Shown: one piece after another, positions 60,136-64,000 of the stretch | Numbering within the stretch: the stretch's first letter is position 1 | Layout: each line of letters opens with the position of its first letter | Program-made: the position numbers and the translations under genes | The notes under the pieces: model-generated | Seen by the model: the letters and a program-made list of their open reading frames with translations, nothing else | Told to the model about the DNA's origin: nothing | The model's database searches: none | Assembly (NCBI GenBank): GCA_036389795.1 | Contig: DASVWD010000140.1 | Coordinates: 62,001 to 126,000, forward strand | Length of the DNA stretch: 64,000 bases | Direction: 5' to 3' | Origin: Longimicrobium sp. | GTDB lineage: Bacteria > Gemmatimonadota > Gemmatimonadetes > Longimicrobiales > Longimicrobiaceae

Positions 60136-63100
60136 ATGTCTGATGGAATGAAGCGGCGCGACTTCCTCAAGGTCCTGGGCGCGACCGGGGCGGGGGCCGC
60201 CACCGTCGGCTGCTCCACGCGGCAGGTGGAGCAGCTGATCCCGTACAACGTGGCCCCCGAGGACGTGGTGCCCGGGGTGCCCACCTTCTACACCAGCACC
60301 TGCCGCGAATGCCCGGCCGGGTGCGGCATCCACGTGGAGACGCACGAGGGGCGCGTCACCAAGGTGGAGGGCAACCCCGACCACCCGATCAACCGCGGCA
60401 ACACCTGCGCGCGCGGGCAGGCCTCGGTACAGGGGCTCTACCACCCCGACCGCTACCAGGGGCCGTTCCAGATCCAGTCGGACGTGGGCGGGGCGGCGCG
60501 CAACGTCACCTGGGCCGTGGCCGAGCAGGAGCTGGCCCGCCGCATCCGCGAGGCGGGCGCCGGCGGCGTGGTCCTCCTCACCGGCGGCTACACGGGGACG
60601 ATGGACCGGCTGGCCACGGAGTTCGTCGCGCGCGTGGGCGGCCGGCGCGTCACCTACGCGCCGCTGGAGGACACCCCGCGGGGCTTACGCTTCGAAGACG
60701 CCGACTACCTGGTCTCGTTCGGCGCCGACTTCCTGGAGACCTGGGGCTCGCCGGTGGACTACGCCGGCCAGTTCGCCCGGATGCACTCCTACAGGCGGGG
60801 CGGCGTGCGCGGCAAGTTCGTCTGGGTGGGCCCGCACCGTCCGCTCACGGGGCTGAACGCCGACCAGTGGGTGCGCCCGAAGCCCGGCACCGAGGCGCTC
60901 GTCGCCCTGGCGATGTCGGGCGGGATGACGCCCGCCGAGGCGGCGCGGCAGACCGGCGTGCCGCAGCAGGTGCTGGAGCAGCTCGCCGGCGAGTGGGGGC
61001 GGGCGCGCCGCAAGGTGGCGCTCGGGCCCGGCTACGCGCTGCGCGGCGCCAACCACCAGGCGCTCAGCGCGGCGATCGCCCGTCTCAACGGTGCCGGGAC
61101 CGCCGCGCCGGCGGCGGACGCGCGGCCGCTGCTGCAGCTCATCCAGGACATGCAGGCCGGGCGCGTGCGGGTGATCCTGATCGACGCGCCCAACCCGGCG
61201 TACTCGCTGCCGCCCGCGCTCCGCTTCGCGCAGGCGCTCGAGAAGGTGCCGGTGCGCGTCTCCTTCTCCAGCTTCCCCGACGACACCTCCCGGCTCTGCA
61301 ACTGGGTGCTCCCGCAGAGCCACTTCCTGGAGGCGTGGGACGACTACGTGCCGCAGCCGGGCGTCTTCGAGATCGTCCAGCCGGCGATGCGCCCCGTCTT
61401 CAACACCAAGCAGGTGGGCGACGTCCTCCTGGCGGTGATGAACCGGATCGCCGGCACGGGCGGCGCCCCGCAGGCCACCGCCGCGGCCGTCCCCGCCCCG
61501 TCCGCCGCGCAGCCGCCGGGGGGTGCGCAGGAGGGCGGCCAGGCCGCGCCGACGACGACCGCCGGCGCCGCGCCGCAGACGGGCGCCGCTCCGGCGGGTG
61601 CCGCCCCGGCCGCGGCCGCGGCTCCGCGCCGTCCGCAGACCTACTACGAGTACCTGATCGCCAACTGGGCCGGGCGCGCCTCCGGGCAGGCCTGGCGCGA
61701 CGCCCTCAAGCGCGGCGGGGTCTTCGCCGCGGGCGGCGGGGCCGGCGCGGGCGCTCCGGGCGGCGCGGCGGCGGTCGCGGGCACCGTGGGCGGGGCGCCC
61801 GCGCCCGCCCAGCCTGCTCCGGCTCCGGCCACGGCGCAGCCGGCCGCCGGGGCCGCGGGCGCGCCGGTCCTCCCGTTCCAGGGGCCGGGCGAGTTCCACC
61901 TGGTGGTCTACCCCTCGTACCGCTTCTACGACGGGCGCACGGCCAACCGGCCCTGGCTGCTGGAGCTCCCCGACCCGGTCACCAAGGTGCCGTGGGACAT
62001 GTGGGTGGAGGTGCACCCCTCGGCGGCCGCGCGCCTGCGCATCGAGCAGGGCGACGTGCTGGAGGTGCGCTCGCAGTACGGCGCCGTGGAGCTTCCCGCC
62101 TACGTGTGGCCGGGCGTGCGCGAGGACACCGTCGCCATCCAGATGGGGATGGGGCACCAGGAGTTCGGCCGCTGGACGGCGGGGCGCGGCGCCAACCCGA
62201 TGAAGCTCCTGGGCGGCGCGGTCGACCCCGCCACCGGCTCCTTCGCGCACTACGGGCTCAAGGTGGCCGTGCGGCCCACCGGCGAGGGCGCGGGGCCGCG
62301 CTTCCAGGGGCTCTTCGAGAACGGCGTGCGCGTGCAGCACGACCGCCGCGTGGCGCAGGCCGTGTCGCTGGCGACGGTGCAGCGGCTGGACGCCCGCGGC
62401 CCGGGGCACATCCCCGGGCAGGAGCAGGAGATCCACGAGCTCAAGGGCAACGGCGGCTTCAAGCCCGAGGAGGTGCACACCGACCCGGCCGCGAGCTACC
62501 CGCCCCCGGGGACGGAGTACGGCGAGTACCTCGAGAACGACGTCCGCTGGGCCATGAGCATCGACCTGGCGCGCTGCATCGGGTGCGGCGCCTGCTCGGT
62601 GGCGTGCTCGGCCGAGAACAACGTCCCCGTGGTCGGCCCCAGCGAGATGAAGCGCGGGCGCGAGCTGCACTGGCTGCGCATCGAGCGCTACTTCGGGGTG
62701 AGCCGGCACGAGGAGGAGGCCCTCGCCGAGGGCGCCACCGACGACGTGCGCTTCCTCCCCATGCTCTGCCAGCACTGCGGGCAGGCGCCGTGCGAGCCGG
62801 TGTGCCCGGTGTACGCGGCGTACCACACGCCCGACGGGATCAACGGGCAGGTCTACAACCGCTGCGTGGGCACGCGCTACTGCGCCAACAACTGCCCGTG
62901 GAAGGTGCGCGTCTTCAACTGGTTCACCTACCAGTTCGCCGAGCCGCTCAACTGGCAGCTGAACCCCGACGTGACCGTGCGCGAGAAGGGCGTGATGGAG
63001 AAGTGCACCTTCTGCGTGCAGCGCATCCACGAGGTGGAGCGCCGGGCGAACGTGGAGAACCGCCCCGTGCGCGACGGCGAGGTGGTGCCCGCGTGCGTGC

Positions 63101-63363
63101 AGGCGTGCCCCACCGAGGTGTTCACCTTCGGCAACATCCGCGACCCGCGCTCCGCCGTGGCGCGCGCGGCCACCAGCAACCGCGGCTACCGGGTGCTGGG
63201 CGAGCTGAACACGCACCCGGCCATCGTCTACCTGAAGAAGGTCACCCTGCACGAGCCGAGGAACGGCGGCCACGACGCCGACCCGGCCGCCCAGGGAGGA
63301 GGGACCGAGCACATGCCGCAGGGAATGCCGCAGTCCGAGCCGGCGGCGGCGGGAGGGCACTGA
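60136..63363 (+). CDS. actB: Alternative complex III, iron-sulfur molybdopterin-oxidoreductase-like subunit
   Basis: A 1075-residue subunit that fuses a molybdopterin-oxidoreductase-like N-terminal part and a C-terminal ferredoxin-type part. It begins with a Tat-like leader (MKRRDFLKVLGATGAGAA) and a CxxC cluster region CRECPAGCG. The C-terminal [Fe-S] motifs are CIGCGACSVAC, CQHCGQAPCEPVC, the CVGTRYCANNCPW segment and CTFC...CVQACP. Two Ala/Pro/Gly-rich linkers (about residues 440-497 and 525-580) are unusually long. Start ATG 60136. It is followed by actC after 1 bp. Confidence 0.95.
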   Translation: MSDGMKRRDFLKVLGATGAGAATVGCSTRQVEQLIPYNVAPEDVVPGVPTFYTSTCRECPAGCGIHVETHEGRVTKVEGNPDHPINRGNTCARGQASVQGLYHPDRYQGPFQIQSDVGGAARNVTWAVAEQELARRIREAGAGGVVLLTGGYTGTMDRLATEFVARVGGRRVTYAPLEDTPRGLRFEDADYLVSFGADFLETWGSPVDYAGQFARMHSYRRGGVRGKFVWVGPHRPLTGLNADQWVRPKPGTEALVALAMSGGMTPAEAARQTGVPQQVLEQLAGEWGRARRKVALGPGYALRGANHQALSAAIARLNGAGTAAPAADARPLLQLIQDMQAGRVRVILIDAPNPAYSLPPALRFAQALEKVPVRVSFSSFPDDTSRLCNWVLPQSHFLEAWDDYVPQPGVFEIVQPAMRPVFNTKQVGDVLLAVMNRIAGTGGAPQATAAAVPAPSAAQPPGGAQEGGQAAPTTTAGAAPQTGAAPAGAAPAAAAAPRRPQTYYEYLIANWAGRASGQAWRDALKRGGVFAAGGGAGAGAPGGAAAVAGTVGGAPAPAQPAPAPATAQPAAGAAGAPVLPFQGPGEFHLVVYPSYRFYDGRTANRPWLLELPDPVTKVPWDMWVEVHPSAAARLRIEQGDVLEVRSQYGAVELPAYVWPGVREDTVAIQMGMGHQEFGRWTAGRGANPMKLLGGAVDPATGSFAHYGLKVAVRPTGEGAGPRFQGLFENGVRVQHDRRVAQAVSLATVQRLDARGPGHIPGQEQEIHELKGNGGFKPEEVHTDPAASYPPPGTEYGEYLENDVRWAMSIDLARCIGCGACSVACSAENNVPVVGPSEMKRGRELHWLRIERYFGVSRHEEEALAEGATDDVRFLPMLCQHCGQAPCEPVCPVYAAYHTPDGINGQVYNRCVGTRYCANNCPWKVRVFNWFTYQFAEPLNWQLNPDVTVREKGVMEKCTFCVQRIHEVERRANVENRPVRDGEVVPACVQACPTEVFTFGNIRDPRSAVARAATSNRGYRVLGELNTHPAIVYLKKVTLHEPRNGGHDADPAAQGGGTEHMPQGMPQSEPAAAGGH

Positions 63364-63364
63364 G

Positions 63365-64000
63365 ATGGCCACCGAGACCACCGGGACCGGCGCCGAGACG
63401 ATCGCGCGCTCGACGTTCCACCCCGACGTCGCCAGCTACGAGCAGGTCAACCGCGACGCCAACCGGCTGCTGACCAAGCCGGGGAAGGGGTACCTGCTGC
63501 TGCTGGGCACCACCATCGCCCTGGTGGGGCTGATGGTGATCGCCGAGCTGCACAACATCTGGTTCGGCCTGGGGATGAGCGGGCTCACCAACCCCGTCGG
63601 CTGGGGCGTCTACATCACCACCTTCGTCTTCTGGGTCGGCATCGGCCACGCGGGGACGCTGATCTCCGCCATCCTGTACCTGTTCCGGGCGCCGTGGCGG
63701 CAGTCGATCTACCGCTTCGCCGAGGCGATGACGGTGTTCGCGGTGCTCACCGCCGCGCTCTTCCCGATCATCCACATCGGCCGGCCCTGGTTCTTCTACT
63801 GGCTGCTCCCGCTCCCCAGCCAGCGCCACCTGTGGCCCAACTTCCGCTCGCCGCTGCTCTGGGACGTGTTCGCGGTGACCACGTACCTCACGGTGAGCTC
63901 GGTCTTCTTCTACATCGGCCTGATCCCCGACATCGCCGCCGCGCGCGACGGGGCGACGAACCCCACGCGCAAGAAGGTCTACACGGTGCTGTCGCTGGGG
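63365..64000 (+). CDS. actC: Alternative complex III, NrfD-like quinol-binding subunit (partial)
   Basis: The first 212 residues, cut by the window end. An NrfD/PsrC-type integral membrane protein with several helices (GYLLLLGTTIALVGLMVIAE, PVGWGVYITTFVFWVGIGHAGT, FAVLTAALFPIIHIGRP). ActC carries the quinol-binding site; the GIGHAGTLISA motif is typical. ATG 63365, 1 bp after actB. actD-F are expected beyond the edge. Confidence 0.94.
   Translation, partial: MATETTGTGAETIARSTFHPDVASYEQVNRDANRLLTKPGKGYLLLLGTTIALVGLMVIAELHNIWFGLGMSGLTNPVGWGVYITTFVFWVGIGHAGTLISAILYLFRAPWRQSIYRFAEAMTVFAVLTAALFPIIHIGRPWFFYWLLPLPSQRHLWPNFRSPLLWDVFAVTTYLTVSSVFFYIGLIPDIAAARDGATNPTRKKVYTVLSLG

Overview
The window is very GC-rich (roughly 70%) with densely packed genes. 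It carries two parts of an aerobic electron-transport chain: a caa3-type cytochrome oxidase cluster near the left end and the start of an alternative complex III (ACIII) operon at the right edge. Together with the many secreted proteins with Gemmatimonadota-like features (6-bladed propeller, YqhA, PaaI-type thioesterase, ECF sigma/anti-sigma pair), this suggests a chromosomal segment of a Gemmatimonadota bacterium, perhaps of the Longimicrobium type. That assignment is inference from gene content, not from a marker gene. No rRNA, tRNA or CRISPR array was seen.

Layout. 0.2-1.6 kb: a decayed IS1-family element inside a tandem octamer array. 1.6-3.6: an ABC exporter. 4.1-9.7: caa3 oxidase genes (coxB with fused cytochrome c, ctaD, ctaE, small subunit IV, ctaG). 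10.1-14.9: two small genes and a glycan-type cluster (methyltransferase, sugar aminotransferase, epimerase, glycosyltransferase). 15-23: unlinked housekeeping or secreted proteins (YqhA, thioesterase, methyltransferase, CapA-like, GNAT, NlpC/P60, beta-lactamase-like, DUF2059-like). 23.7-27.0: an unusual cluster with two small membrane-anchored proteins, one of them thioredoxin-like, three paralogous secreted 8-cysteine peptides, and a propeller lipoprotein. 27.1-30.1: STAS-like protein, endonuclease V, ECF sigma and anti-sigma. 30.3-34.8: a Mn/Zn/Fe ABC importer with a clear promoter and operator; both permeases end in winged-helix-like tails. 35.2-35.9: a low-GC AbrB/Doc toxin-antitoxin module. 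36-38.8: hypothetical, TPR and GNAT genes. 38.9-44.3: the ImuA-ImuB-DnaE2 mutasome. 44.8-47.8: an esterase and an S9 peptidase. 48.2-51.1: glyoxylate shunt (aceB-aceA). 51.4-53.6: a beta-barrel-like protein, a coupled small ORF and cinA. 53.9-58.1: SDR, FadJ-type beta-oxidation enzyme and MBL hydrolase. 58.4: CoA-binding protein. 59.4-64.0: actA, actB and partial actC.

Metabolically, ACIII passes electrons from quinol to cytochrome c, and the caa3 oxidase, with its own cytochrome c domain, passes them to oxygen. FadJ and the glyoxylate shunt together allow growth on fatty acids or acetate.

The most striking non-genic signal is a heavy load of short repeats in the gaps. There are 7-8 bp tandem arrays of the GTGCGAAA type. 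There is a hairpin family with TCTCACACAGAG arms at gene 3' ends. There are MITE-like elements with TGTCATTCCGAG termini. There is a two-hairpin element whose first stem changes by compensatory substitutions around a constant TGAA loop (6 copies). There is a composite ~140 bp repeat (3 copies). Related low-complexity hairpins sit in frame inside dnaE2 and the ABC exporter, and one makes up the C-terminus of the sugar aminotransferase. These repeats and the 8-cysteine peptide cluster are the best candidates for undescribed biology.
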